Below the pieces are notes generated by a model. The model ran no database searches. It was not told the DNA's origin and worked only from the letters and a program-made list of their open reading frames with translations. From Idiomarina seosinensis_A (GTDB lineage Bacteria; Pseudomonadota; Gammaproteobacteria; Enterobacterales; Alteromonadaceae): a stretch of 64,000 nt of DNA. The translations under genes were made by a program, and so were the position numbers. This document shows positions 42,324 through 51,568 of this stretch, in pieces. The stretch is taken from NCBI RefSeq assembly GCF_044797955.1, contig NZ_CP085211.1, positions 2,046,001-2,110,000 on the forward strand, in the 5' to 3' direction. How positions within the stretch are numbered: position 1 is the first letter of the stretch; each line of letters opens with the position of its first letter.

Positions 42324-44060
42324 ATGGAAATTCGTAAATTAAGTCCGTTTTTAAGCGTATCCCCGCAGTTAAGCATTGAAGATGTTGGTGTAGCGGCGTC
42401 TATGGGCTTTAAAACGCTGGTCTGTAATCGCCCGGATAATGAAAGTGACGATCAAATTAATGCCGATGCCATCGCTAAGGCAGCGCAACAAAACGGCATG
42501 GTATTTGAACATTTACCGGTTGTTTCGGGTCAAATAACGGATACTGATGTTGATCAATTCAAAGCCTTAATGGATAGCGCGCAAGGCCCTGTTTTGGCTT
42601 ACTGCCGAACCGGCACCCGATCGTGTACTTTGTGGGCGCTGGCAGAGTCTTATCATTTAAGCACCGATGCCCTGCTGGATGCGGCTAAACAGGCTGGTTA
42701 TGATTTAACCGGGCAGAAAGCCCGTTTAGATGAGGGACGCCATAGCCAACAGGTTAACACTTCTGCTTCAGCTGCCAGCCGTCACAGCGTTGTCATTATC
42801 GGCGGCGGGGCCGGTGGCCAGTCGGTAGCAGCAAGTCTTCTGCAGCGTCAGCCTGGTTTGGATATTGCTATTATTGAGCCTCAACAGACTCATTTCTATC
42901 AACCAGGCTGGACTCTGGTGGGCGGCGGGGTTTTCGACCGGGATCAGACCAAGCGGCCGATGAAGTCGGTCATGCCAAAGCAGGCAAAATGGTATCAAAC
43001 AACAGTAAGTCAGTTTTTACCGGAGCAGCAGCAAGTCCGGCTGGAAAATGGCGATACCCTGGCCTATCAGACATTGGTTGTGGCAACCGGCCTGAAACTT
43101 GACTGGGACGCCATTCCGGGATTAAAAGAAAGCCTCGGTCAACATGGCGTCACTTCCAATTATCGGTTTGACCTGGCCCCTTATACCTGGAAGCTGGTGC
43201 AGTCGCTACAATCGGGTACCGCCCTGTTCACCCAGCCTGCGATGCCAATAAAATGTGCCGGCGCGCCGCAGAAAGCCATGTATTTATCCTGTGACGAATG
43301 GCTGCGCGAAGGCGTTCTGAACGATATTAAGGTCGAGTTTTGCACTGCCGGAGCGGCGCTGTTTGGGGTTAAGGACTATGTTCCTGCGTTACAGGAGTAT
43401 ATCGAAAAGTACTCGATCGGATTGCAGTTTCAACACAACTTAATCAGTGTTGATGGGCCAAATCAACAGGCTACTTTTTCAGTAACCGACAGTGACGGAA
43501 ACAGCGAAGAAGTCACCAAATCTTTTGACATGCTTCACGTCTGTCCACCGCAGGTCGCTCCGCAAGTCATTGCCGATAGCTCGCTTGCAGATGCGGCCGG
43601 CTGGGTGGATGTTAGCCCGGAAACGCTGCAGCACAAAAAATACGGTAGCATTTTTGCAGTTGGCGATGTCAGCAATGCTCCCAACGCCAAAACCGCTGCA
43701 GCGGTGCGCAAGCAAGCCCCGGTGGTGGCCGAAAACGTACTTTCAACATTGGCCGGCAAACCGTCGATGGCTGTTTATGACGGCTATGGTTCCTGTCCAT
43801 TGACCGTAGAGCGTGGAAAAATTGTATTGGCAGAATTCGGTTACGGCGGCAAGTTGCAACCCACATTCCCGTCCTGGCTGGTCAATGGCACCCGACCGTC
43901 CCGTTTATCCTGGTTTTTAAAAGAGAAGATGTTGCCCTGGCTTTACTGGGACGTGATGCTTAAGGGTAAGGAGTGGCTGGCGAAGCCTCGTCATCTGACT
44001 CACAAGCCCGAACCTCACGCAGCGCCAGCAGCCTGTAACTTTGAAGAAAAAAACAAGTAA
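42324..44060 (+). CDS. DUF442 sulfurtransferase-like / sulfide:quinone oxidoreductase fusion
   Basis: A 578-aa fusion. Residues 1-140 are a DUF442 (Blh/TIGR01244) domain with the active-site-like loop AYCRTGTRSCTLW (Cys94). From about 154 to the end is a type II sulfide:quinone oxidoreductase: FAD-binding VVIIGGGAGGQSVAASLLQR, HFYQPGWTLVGGG, redox Cys in MPIKCAGAPQKAMYLS and HVCPPQVAP, second FAD motif IFAVGDVSNAPNAKTAAAVR. The first two cysteines of SQR type II are present. It would oxidise sulfide, pass electrons to ubiquinone and hand sulfur to glutathione, with DUF442 possibly moving the persulfide on. It is the last gene of its operon, ending in a strong terminator. Confidence 0.92.
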   Translation: MEIRKLSPFLSVSPQLSIEDVGVAASMGFKTLVCNRPDNESDDQINADAIAKAAQQNGMVFEHLPVVSGQITDTDVDQFKALMDSAQGPVLAYCRTGTRSCTLWALAESYHLSTDALLDAAKQAGYDLTGQKARLDEGRHSQQVNTSASAASRHSVVIIGGGAGGQSVAASLLQRQPGLDIAIIEPQQTHFYQPGWTLVGGGVFDRDQTKRPMKSVMPKQAKWYQTTVSQFLPEQQQVRLENGDTLAYQTLVVATGLKLDWDAIPGLKESLGQHGVTSNYRFDLAPYTWKLVQSLQSGTALFTQPAMPIKCAGAPQKAMYLSCDEWLREGVLNDIKVEFCTAGAALFGVKDYVPALQEYIEKYSIGLQFQHNLISVDGPNQQATFSVTDSDGNSEEVTKSFDMLHVCPPQVAPQVIADSSLADAAGWVDVSPETLQHKKYGSIFAVGDVSNAPNAKTAAAVRKQAPVVAENVLSTLAGKPSMAVYDGYGSCPLTVERGKIVLAEFGYGGKLQPTFPSWLVNGTRPSRLSWFLKEKMLPWLYWDVMLKGKEWLAKPRHLTHKPEPHAAPAACNFEEKNK

Positions 44061-44091
44061 TCACAATATCAACTCACTGCGTTCCCAACTT

Positions 44092-44131
44092 GTGGTAGTC
44101 ACGTTTCTCTCCCGTGACTACCACTTTTTTT
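44092..44131 (+). terminator. Strong terminator after the SQR gene
   Basis: GTGGTAGTCACG (44092-44103) and CGTGACTACCAC (44113-44124) form a perfect 12-bp stem with a 9-nt loop, followed by seven T (44125-44131). The T-run abuts the stop of convergent cydC at 44130, so it may also limit read-through from cydC. Confidence 0.92.
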
Positions 44132-45785
44132 ATTGCAGTTTAACGACCTCGCCCAGATGAGCCGCTAAGGCCGGCAGTTGCAATGGGCTAACATGGCTAA
44201 TAATGATCCAGGTGCGGTCCGGGTAAACCTCGATCATGCGCATAATAATACTCAGCATCAGTTGCCGTTCAACGCCGGCAAAAGGCTCGTCCAGCACCAT
44301 TACGGGTTTATTCTGCAATAGTGTCCGGGCCAGGGCTATACGTCTGAGCTGCCCGCCGGAAAGCTGAACCCCCCTTGGGCCAATGGCTGTATCGAGTTGC
44401 TGCGGCAACTGCTTAACGGTAGCTGTTAAGCCAACGACATCAAGAACTTGCCAGTATATTTTTTTGCCCATCTGCCGTCTTGCCGGGTTCAGGTTTTCTT
44501 TTATCGAAGCGCTAAAAATTTCTGTCTGTTGGGTTAAATAAGCACTTATCGCTGACAGCCTTACCGGTGGCTCAGTCTGGATCGCACCACTGATATGGTG
44601 TTCGGGGTAAGCTCCGATTAGCGCCTCGGCCAGAGTACTTTTACCAACCCCTGAAGGGCCTTCAATCCAGTGCAGGTAGCCGGGCTTAAACGTAGCAGTC
44701 AGGTTTTTTATCAACGTCCGTTGCTGCCGGCTAACCGACAGCTGCCGCAGTTGTAGCGTTACCGGCCCGATATCAGCTTCTTTTGTTTCCGGCTGTTCAC
44801 TTTTCGTTATCGGTGGTGCCGGCTTATCGCTTAACAAACTGCGGGCGGCTGCTACGGTTTTTCCGTAGTTGGCCCACTGCGTAGACAACTCAGTGGCCAG
44901 TTCTTGCCAGGCCAATGCTGAAAGCGCCAGCATGATCACCTCAGCTGCACCAATACGCTGTTGCTGAAAGTCAGAGAACACCAGAAATAAAGTTATCAGC
45001 ACAACCAGCTGGGCAAGGCTTTCAACTAAGAGCTGGCGTTTTTGTTGTAAGCGCGTGTAATTTAGTTCAAATTGCTCCAGCCTTTCGGTTTGTTCCATTA
45101 ACGCGCCGCTGTGGTGATCAAACTGATCCCAGGCTAATAACTCAGCCATCGATTCAGTCAGATTCATAGCCTGGCGCCGCGCCCGTTGCTGGTGCAAAAG
45201 AGAGGCCACAGCAAGACGCCGGCCACGCTGGGCGCTCTGTAGAGTAAGCCCGAGAATCAGTAGCGCAAACAGTAGTAAGGCTGAGCTGGCCAGCGGATTG
45301 TATAACCACCAGAATAAGGCCAGCGCCAGTGTCGCCAGCGAATAAACCATCAATGGCATTGTCAGCCGCAATAGCAAATTGTCCATGCTGTCTAAATTGC
45401 GGGTCAGCTGCTGCACCGCATCCGCCACACGAAAATGCAAGCTGCGTTGCAGCGGCATTGTCTGCATGTGACGAAACAAAGCGACACGCCAGCGCGCCTG
45501 CAGCTTTAACACCAGATCGTGGTTAAGTACCCGCTCCAGATAGCGGCTAACTGTGCGAGCAATGGCAAAAAAACGAATACCGGCGCCCGGAGTATAAATA
45601 TCGAAGCCGACGTATAAGGCCGCAGCAGTAATAAACCAGCCCGATAATGACAGCAGGCCAATAGCAAACAAAGCCGTAGCTAACGCAAAGCCGATGCCGA
45701 TAAACAACTGCAAGCGGTAGTGGCTTAACTGTTTTAACCAGGGCGCCAGCCGTCGCCAGTCTCGCTGCCAGTGAGATTGTGGCAT
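44130..45785 (-). CDS. cydC: Cytochrome bd assembly ABC transporter subunit CydC
   Basis: CydC forms with CydD an ABC exporter of glutathione and cysteine, with haem involvement, needed to assemble cytochrome bd. The 551-aa protein has an N-terminal six-helix domain (LSLSGWFITAAALYVG, PGAGIRFFAIARTVSRYLER are CydC signatures) and an ATPase domain with Walker A EGPSGVGKST, signature LSGGQLRRIALART and Walker B PVMVLDEPFAGVE. It overlaps cydD by 1 nt (TAATG). It is the last gene of the haem protein-cydABDC operon and meets the SQR terminator. Confidence 0.95.
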   Translation of the reverse strand: MPQSHWQRDWRRLAPWLKQLSHYRLQLFIGIGFALATALFAIGLLSLSGWFITAAALYVGFDIYTPGAGIRFFAIARTVSRYLERVLNHDLVLKLQARWRVALFRHMQTMPLQRSLHFRVADAVQQLTRNLDSMDNLLLRLTMPLMVYSLATLALALFWWLYNPLASSALLLFALLILGLTLQSAQRGRRLAVASLLHQQRARRQAMNLTESMAELLAWDQFDHHSGALMEQTERLEQFELNYTRLQQKRQLLVESLAQLVVLITLFLVFSDFQQQRIGAAEVIMLALSALAWQELATELSTQWANYGKTVAAARSLLSDKPAPPITKSEQPETKEADIGPVTLQLRQLSVSRQQRTLIKNLTATFKPGYLHWIEGPSGVGKSTLAEALIGAYPEHHISGAIQTEPPVRLSAISAYLTQQTEIFSASIKENLNPARRQMGKKIYWQVLDVVGLTATVKQLPQQLDTAIGPRGVQLSGGQLRRIALARTLLQNKPVMVLDEPFAGVERQLMLSIIMRMIEVYPDRTWIIISHVSPLQLPALAAHLGEVVKLQ

Positions 45786-47437
45786 TATGATAGCTCCAGA
45801 TGTTGATCAGCTAATGCCATTAACGCCGGATCGTGGCTGGCGACAATTACGGTTCGCCCCTGCCTCGCTAACTGCAATAAATTTTGGCGAATGGCTTCGG
45901 CTGATACCGGGTCAAGATTCTCTGTCGGCTCATCAGCAATAACAGTGGCCCGATCTGCCAGAATACAGCGTGCTAATGCCAGTCGCCGCCGCTCACCACC
46001 CGACAGACCAAGCCCCTGTTCTCCCAGTCGGGTATCAAGGCCCTGGCTAAGTTCAGATAACATGTTGTCCAGCTTCAGCTGCTGAAAAACATCAATAATT
46101 TTCTCATCGCAGCTGCGCTGAAACAGATTAACATTAGCGCGTACCGACGCTGCCGTTAAAAAAGGCTGTTGAGCAAAATAGGCAACCTGCTGTCGACTTG
46201 AGGAATTATCTGCAAAGCTGTGATGGCTCGATTTCAGGCTGCCGCCGAACTGACTTTGCCCTAATAAAACCCGTAATAATGTGGTTTTTCCGCAACCCGA
46301 GGGGCCGCTAACAACGGTCAGCTGAGCGCTATGAAGGGTGGCATCGGGATAGCAAAGCTGCAGATTATTCGCTACCTGCACCGTCAAATTCTGCCAGCAC
46401 ATTACAGCGCCCGAATTATTGACCTCGGCTTTCGCCTCTGACCGCGGCGTCCACCTGTGATCATTTAATAAGACGGCCGCCCCAACGGCCGCCGCCCGAT
46501 CGTGGTAACTTTGCGCAAACTGCCGCAGTGGCGCAAAATACTCCGGCGCCAGCAGCAGGACAAACAAGCCACTGAACAAAGTCAGTTGATCCGCTGCCAG
46601 CCAGTCAATATACCCAAGCAGGCCAAATCCCACATAGAGCGCAACCGCGGCAATTGCTACACTGGCAAAAAACTCCAGCACCGCCGATGACAAAAAAGCA
46701 ACTCGTAACGTTTTCATGCTGGCCTTTCGGTAGCGCTCACCTGCCATGGCCACATCATCGCGCGCTGCATCACCGGCCGCAAATAACTGAATACTGGCCA
46801 AATTACGCAGTTTATCGGTAAACACGCGGCTCAACGCGTGGGTTTGCTCGGCGTGCTGCTGGCTTAAACGCTCAGCCCCCATCCCCACTAACGCCATAAA
46901 AACGGGGATAACCGGGCCACTGACCAACAGTAAGAAGCCCACTACGGGATTAATATAAAAGCAGGTTAGTAATACCAGGAGGGGTGAAAAAAAGACCAGA
47001 TATTGTTGCACCAGATAACCACTAAAATAACCTTTTAACGCTTCTACCGGCTCGAGCAATAGTGCACCGTCCTCGGCTGTTAGCAGTTGCCCGCTTATCT
47101 GCTCCTGTTGCCAGCGTTTTAACCGGCGGGCTCGGGCAAGCTGAACCGCCTGCAGTGTTGCCTGCTGTAATCTTCGTTGCTGAACATAAGGTAAGTAGAA
47201 CCGTAAAATACTGGCCATCAGCAGCACTAAAATCACTGTGGACTGAGCAGCCAGGGTTTCGCCTTCGGCTAACACCGCCTCAGCAATCGCTGCGATGCAG
47301 CCAAGTTGCAGGATGATCGAAAGAGTCCTTAACAAGCCCAACAAAAACGCCCGCTGAATAGGGCGTTTTACGGCGGCAGCTAAGCTTTTCAAATACTGCG
47401 AGGCCTGTTTCAAGTCCGCATCTTGCTCAGCTTTCAT
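45785..47437 (-). CDS. cydD: Cytochrome bd assembly ABC transporter subunit CydD
   Basis: CydD is the partner of CydC. The 550-aa protein has a membrane domain with YLVFFSPLLVLLTCFYINPV and FVLLLAPEYFAPLRQFAQSYHD, the latter a strong CydD signature. The ATPase part has Walker A SGPSGCGKTTLL, signature LSGGERRRLALARCI and the Walker B-like TVIADEPTENLD. GGGGAAAG precedes ATG 47437. It lies 22 nt after cydB, so no cydX-sized gene fits between. Confidence 0.95.
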   Translation of the reverse strand: MKAEQDADLKQASQYLKSLAAAVKRPIQRAFLLGLLRTLSIILQLGCIAAIAEAVLAEGETLAAQSTVILVLLMASILRFYLPYVQQRRLQQATLQAVQLARARRLKRWQQEQISGQLLTAEDGALLLEPVEALKGYFSGYLVQQYLVFFSPLLVLLTCFYINPVVGFLLLVSGPVIPVFMALVGMGAERLSQQHAEQTHALSRVFTDKLRNLASIQLFAAGDAARDDVAMAGERYRKASMKTLRVAFLSSAVLEFFASVAIAAVALYVGFGLLGYIDWLAADQLTLFSGLFVLLLAPEYFAPLRQFAQSYHDRAAAVGAAVLLNDHRWTPRSEAKAEVNNSGAVMCWQNLTVQVANNLQLCYPDATLHSAQLTVVSGPSGCGKTTLLRVLLGQSQFGGSLKSSHHSFADNSSSRQQVAYFAQQPFLTAASVRANVNLFQRSCDEKIIDVFQQLKLDNMLSELSQGLDTRLGEQGLGLSGGERRRLALARCILADRATVIADEPTENLDPVSAEAIRQNLLQLARQGRTVIVASHDPALMALADQHLELS

Positions 47438-47459
47438 TTTACTTTCCCCGGTATCGCTT

Positions 47460-48470
47460 TTAGTGATACCCCGAATCGGCTGTTACTTTGCCGCGGAATA
47501 CCCAGTAGGTCCAGGCGGTATAAACCAAAACAACAGGGATGACAAACAACAGCCCAATCAACAGGAATAACTGTGATTCATGCGCTGATGCCGCATCGGC
47601 TAAAGTGTAGTTTGGCGGCACCACGTAAGGCCATTTACTGGCCAGTAAGCCCAGGTAAGTAAAAACAAACAACCCCATGGTCGCGATAAAAGGAGTTCCC
47701 TCGCGCCGCGCCTTAACCGAGCTATAAATCCAGTAAGCACAGGCCAGCGCCAAAACAGGTAGCAACCAAATGACTGAAATACCGTCACCAAACCAACGGT
47801 TAGCAACGAACTCGTCAACAAAAGGCGTCCAAATGCTGATAATGGCGAAGATAACGAGCACCAGAAGCAGCAGGGGGTTAATCAGTTTATAGGCCCACTG
47901 CTGCGTAGAACCTTCAGATTTCATAATCAGCCAGGTAGCTCCTAATAGCGCATACCCTGCGACCAGACCAACACCGGTTAAAACAGTAAACGGCGTCAGC
48001 CAGTCCAGTGCTCCCCCGACATAACGCATGTTTTCGGTTTCAAAGCCCTGGATGTAGGCACCTACCACAGCTCCCTGAGCAAACGAAGCAACGGTCGAGC
48101 CGATTGCAAAGGACCAGTTCCATAAATAGCGGGAGGAGTGCGCTTTAAAACGAAACTCAAACGCAACGCCGCGAAAAATGAGCCCCGCCAGCAGCAAAAA
48201 CACACCAATATAAAGCGCAGGTAAAAAGATGGTGTAAACCAGCGGAAAAGCCGCCAGCAAGCCCGCTCCACCCAGCACCAGCCAGGTTTCGTTGCCGTCC
48301 CACACGGGAGCCACGGAGTTCATCATAATATCGCGGTCCTGTTCGCTGGGCGCAAACATGAACAAAATGCCCTGGCCTAAATCAAAGCCGTCCATCAGTA
48401 CATACATGATGACACCAAAAGCAATGATTCCGGCCCAAATATAAGTTAAATCAAAAACGGGTTCAGTCAT
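47460..48470 (-). CDS. cydB: Cytochrome bd oxidase subunit II, CioB type
   Basis: CydB is the second subunit of the quinol oxidase that reduces oxygen to water. The 336-aa protein has about eight helices and the family motifs VLMDGFDLGQGILF, APVWDGNETWLVLGGAGLLA, FPLVYTIFLPALYIGVFLLL and RGVAFEFRFK, and ends FLLIGLLFVIPVVLVYTAW. The close similarity to cyanide-insensitive CioB and the absence of an associated cydX fit the CIO subgroup. It starts 11 nt after cydA. Confidence 0.94.
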   Translation of the reverse strand: MTEPVFDLTYIWAGIIAFGVIMYVLMDGFDLGQGILFMFAPSEQDRDIMMNSVAPVWDGNETWLVLGGAGLLAAFPLVYTIFLPALYIGVFLLLAGLIFRGVAFEFRFKAHSSRYLWNWSFAIGSTVASFAQGAVVGAYIQGFETENMRYVGGALDWLTPFTVLTGVGLVAGYALLGATWLIMKSEGSTQQWAYKLINPLLLLVLVIFAIISIWTPFVDEFVANRWFGDGISVIWLLPVLALACAYWIYSSVKARREGTPFIATMGLFVFTYLGLLASKWPYVVPPNYTLADAASAHESQLFLLIGLLFVIPVVLVYTAWTYWVFRGKVTADSGYH

Positions 48471-48481
48471 CAGAAATATCC

Positions 48482-49867
48482 TTAATCAAAGCTTGCATCG
48501 GCAGCAGACAACGGGCGTTTCGGCCGCTGTTTCTCGTCACCTTGTTGTTTAGCATCTTCTTCAGTGCCTGACCTGACGACCCGGGTCAGGTAGTAGGCGC
48601 CAGCAGCAAACACGCAGGCATACACCAGGAAATAGCCGATCAGTGTAAATAAAGCCATACCGCCGGTCAGTGAAGGGGTTAATCCCTCAGCATGCGTCAT
48701 TTGCCCGTAGACTAAATACGGTGCCCGACCAACCTCGGTAACAAACCAACCAGCAAGCACTGCTATAAAGGGGCTTAGTGTCATCAACCGTAAGGTCTGC
48801 AGAAACCAGCGGGAATGCATGTAAGCCCGATTACGTCGTAACACTAAGCCAATAACCGCTACCAGCACCATTAATAGCCCCATGGCCACCATAATACGGA
48901 ACGACCAGAATACGATCGGCACATTGGGTTGCAGTTCAGGCGGCTGCTCTTTTACGCCGGGAACTACCCCGTTCCAGTCATGGGTTAAAACAAAGCTGGC
49001 TAACTTGGGAATACCCACTTCAAAATGATTGGTTTGCGCTTCTTGATCCGGGATTGCAAACAACAATAGCGGCGCGCCTGCCTGAGTTTCCCAGTTACCT
49101 TCCATGGCTGCCACTTTTGTCGGCTGGTGCTTAAGGGTGTTCAGCCCGTGCAGGTCACCGATGAATACCTGTAGTGGTGTTAAAAACAGCAGCAACCAAA
49201 GGGTCATTGATAAGGCTTTACGATGCAGCTCGGTATCGCGCTTCTGGATCAAGAACCAGGCACTAACACCGGCAACGACAAAGCCACCCGTTAAGAAAGA
49301 GGCCAGCCCCATGTGCGCAAAGCGATACCAGAATGACTCATTAAATATAGCTGCGGCCCAGTCCACGACATGGTAAATGCCGTTATTGATTTCGACGCCG
49401 GCCGGCGTTTGCATCCAGCTGTTCGCGGATAAAATCCAGAACGACGAAATAAAGGTACCGATAGATACCATTAACGCGGCAAAAAAGTGAACGCCGTTGG
49501 GTACTTTGCCACGGCCGAATAACAACACACCAAGAAACGCGGCTTCCAGAAAAAAGGCGGTGATAACTTCATAACTTAAGACAGGCCCCAGAAAATTAGC
49601 CGTAGCCAGCGAAAAGTTACTCCAGTTGGTGCCAAACTGAAACGACATTACGATGCCCGAGACCACCCCCATACCAAACACGACAGCAAACACCTGAGTC
49701 CAGAACGCACCCAGACGCTCCCACTTAGGGTCATCCGTTTTAAAAGCAAGCCCATAAACCAGAGCAATGTATGACGCCAGACCGATAGTAAAAACCGGGA
49801 AGATGGCATGGAAAGACACAACAAAGGCAAACTGAATTCGCGACAACAATAGCGGATCAAGTTCCAT
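48482..49867 (-). CDS. cydA: Cytochrome bd oxidase subunit I, CioA type
   Basis: CydA binds haems b558, b595 and d and oxidises quinol. The 461-aa protein shows SRIQFAFVVSFHAIFPVFTI with the conserved haem-ligand His, GVVSGIVMSFQFGTNWSNFS, AAFLGVLLFGRGKVP, and the quinol-site segment FIGDLHGLNTLKHQPTKVAA plus MEGNWET. A short Q-loop (about 255-330) and C-terminal VTEVGRAPYLVYGQMTHAEG place it in the CIO (short Q-loop) class, less sensitive to cyanide and sulfide. The haem-binding DUF3365 gene is 14 nt upstream on the same strand. Confidence 0.95.
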   Translation of the reverse strand: MELDPLLLSRIQFAFVVSFHAIFPVFTIGLASYIALVYGLAFKTDDPKWERLGAFWTQVFAVVFGMGVVSGIVMSFQFGTNWSNFSLATANFLGPVLSYEVITAFFLEAAFLGVLLFGRGKVPNGVHFFAALMVSIGTFISSFWILSANSWMQTPAGVEINNGIYHVVDWAAAIFNESFWYRFAHMGLASFLTGGFVVAGVSAWFLIQKRDTELHRKALSMTLWLLLFLTPLQVFIGDLHGLNTLKHQPTKVAAMEGNWETQAGAPLLLFAIPDQEAQTNHFEVGIPKLASFVLTHDWNGVVPGVKEQPPELQPNVPIVFWSFRIMVAMGLLMVLVAVIGLVLRRNRAYMHSRWFLQTLRLMTLSPFIAVLAGWFVTEVGRAPYLVYGQMTHAEGLTPSLTGGMALFTLIGYFLVYACVFAAGAYYLTRVVRSGTEEDAKQQGDEKQRPKRPLSAADASFD

Positions 49868-49881
49868 GTCTTATCTCCTGA

Positions 49882-50451
49882 TTATTCAGCTGATTGACGG
49901 GAGGTAACAACAAAGGCTCCCCTAACATCTCCAACGTCAAAGCCGGTAGCCTGATCATTGGGGTAACGTTTATTGATCGCCTGTTGCAGTTCAGGCTTAA
50001 TTGAGGAGCCGTGGCATGCTGCACATTGCGGCTGCATGACAATGGCCTTCATCCAGACCTCGTTGCCCTGACTATTAGTATAGGTGGTCATCGGCACTTC
50101 ACTACTGCCTTTGGCTTGGCTTTGCTGCCATTGCTGCTCGAATTGCTTCAGAACTTCTTGCTGCTGCGAAGTAGGCCGATTATCCGGGTTACGAACCTTA
50201 AGAGCTGTCCGGCCGACGCTAACACCCAGTTGATCACTGACTGAGTCGGCTATTTCCGGTGCCTGTTCATTACATACCTTTATCGCTGCCACATGACCTT
50301 CATTTTGTATCGTTGTCATCAATACCTTACCCAGCCGCTGCTGCAATTGTCCGGCAGCCTGCTGGTAATTGTCGGCGCTGGCCAGCGCCGCAGTCGATAC
50401 GGCAAGCATTGACGCCAGTAACAGATTAATCGTACTCTTACTCAAGCACAT
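49882..50451 (-). CDS. DUF3365 periplasmic c-type haem protein
   Basis: A 189-aa exported protein, signal peptide MCLSKSTINLLLASMLAVST with cleavage near ALASA. It carries a single haem-c attachment site, CAACH, in IVMQPQCAACHGSSIK, and the DUF3365 pattern VAAIKVCNEQAPEIADSVS and VRNPDNRPTSQQQEVL. AAAGGAGC precedes ATG 50451. It leads the cydABDC operon (14-nt gap). DUF3365 domains often act as haem-based sensors or electron carriers. A role in redox sensing or delivering electrons near the bd oxidase is inferred from position. Confidence 0.88.
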   Translation of the reverse strand: MCLSKSTINLLLASMLAVSTAALASADNYQQAAGQLQQRLGKVLMTTIQNEGHVAAIKVCNEQAPEIADSVSDQLGVSVGRTALKVRNPDNRPTSQQQEVLKQFEQQWQQSQAKGSSEVPMTTYTNSQGNEVWMKAIVMQPQCAACHGSSIKPELQQAINKRYPNDQATGFDVGDVRGAFVVTSRQSAE

Positions 50452-50562
50452 GACTGCTCCTTTCAGTGATTTGAAGCAATATAATATATGCTTATGAATT
50501 AAAGTTCTATTGCTTCCCGCCGAGACAATTTGTCGCATCCAGATTAAAGGGTTGATATCACG

Positions 50563-51492
50563 GTGAGTAACTCAACAGATGATCAGGACTTCTCCAATGT
50601 CGATATCGACGAAGTCCGTAAACACATTGCCAAGCTGCCAATGCTGCCGGTTGTTGTTTACGAATTAATGAAATACGACCCTGACAGTAAAAATTTTTAC
50701 GATGTGGTGCTCAAATTGGCCCGGTCGGATCCACCGCTGGCGACGGCCCTACTCGGTTATGCTAATTCAGCAGCGTTTGCTCAACATCAGTCAACTCGGA
50801 TTTCCAGCGTTAAAGCTGCTTTATCCAGAGTCGGTGCCAAACGCCTTTTTCAACTGCTTTTCACCGGCACTGTGACCCGTGTTTTTTTACCTCATAAGAC
50901 CGAGCATCGTCACTTGTGGCGACATTCCCTGCAGGTCGCTCACTTTGCTGCCTACCTTATCGAATATCAAAAACAGTCGTCAGTTGATCCGCAACAGGCC
51001 TATATGGCTGGTCTGCTGCATGATATCGGCCGTTTTGTAATGTTGCAATTAGCACCCCATGCACTGGACAAAACAGACGCGGAAGGCTGGCACAGCGCTG
51101 TAGAGCTCGTTGAAGTAGAAAAACGCATCACTGGCCATACCCATTCCGAAGTCGGTCTTATGGCTTGTAAGCGTTTGCACCTGCCCAGACTTATTGCCTT
51201 TGCCGTTGAATACCATCACCAGCCAGAAATATTAGAAAGCCGCAGCTTAACTGACGAGAACCGACAACTGTTGACAGCAATTATGGTCGCTGATGAGTTA
51301 AGCTTTTTTATCAGTGACAGCGATAAAAATCGTCATTTACCCCCCAAAGAATTAAAAAAGCAGCTACAGGAACACGTATTAAGTGAGCACCTTGATACCG
51401 ATCTGATTGCTTTTAATCGCTTATGTTATGAGTTTGAGTCGGTACTCAAGCACATTGATGAGGTACTGGAAACCTTTGGTATTCACTCATAA
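50563..51492 (+). CDS. HDOD / HD-domain signalling protein
   Basis: A 309-aa protein with an HDOD domain over most of its length: LPMLPVVVYELMKYD, then PLATALLGYANSAAFAQHQS and ISSVKAALSRVGAKRLFQLL. Unlike most HDOD proteins it retains histidines and the HD pair (LWRHSLQVAHFAAYL, AGLLHDIGRFVML, GHTHSEVGLMA, AVEYHHQPE), so phosphohydrolase activity is possible. The start is GTG 50563, with AAAGGG about 11 nt away. It is divergent from the haem protein/cyd operon. The target is unknown. Confidence 0.88.
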   Translation: MSNSTDDQDFSNVDIDEVRKHIAKLPMLPVVVYELMKYDPDSKNFYDVVLKLARSDPPLATALLGYANSAAFAQHQSTRISSVKAALSRVGAKRLFQLLFTGTVTRVFLPHKTEHRHLWRHSLQVAHFAAYLIEYQKQSSVDPQQAYMAGLLHDIGRFVMLQLAPHALDKTDAEGWHSAVELVEVEKRITGHTHSEVGLMACKRLHLPRLIAFAVEYHHQPEILESRSLTDENRQLLTAIMVADELSFFISDSDKNRHLPPKELKKQLQEHVLSEHLDTDLIAFNRLCYEFESVLKHIDEVLETFGIHS

Positions 51493-51532
51493 CGTCTATA
51501 CTGCTAACTGATCTTGATCGTGTTTCGACACT

Positions 51533-51538
51533 TATAAT
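51533..51538 (+). promoter_or_regulatory. Consensus TATAAT upstream of gdhA
   Basis: TATAAT (51533-51538) is a perfect -10 hexamer, 30 bp before the gdhA ATG. The -35 region, 17 bp upstream, is a poor match, so the promoter may need an activator. Confidence 0.45.
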
Positions 51539-51568
51539 AGAACTCATTGACGAAATAAAAGGATAGCT

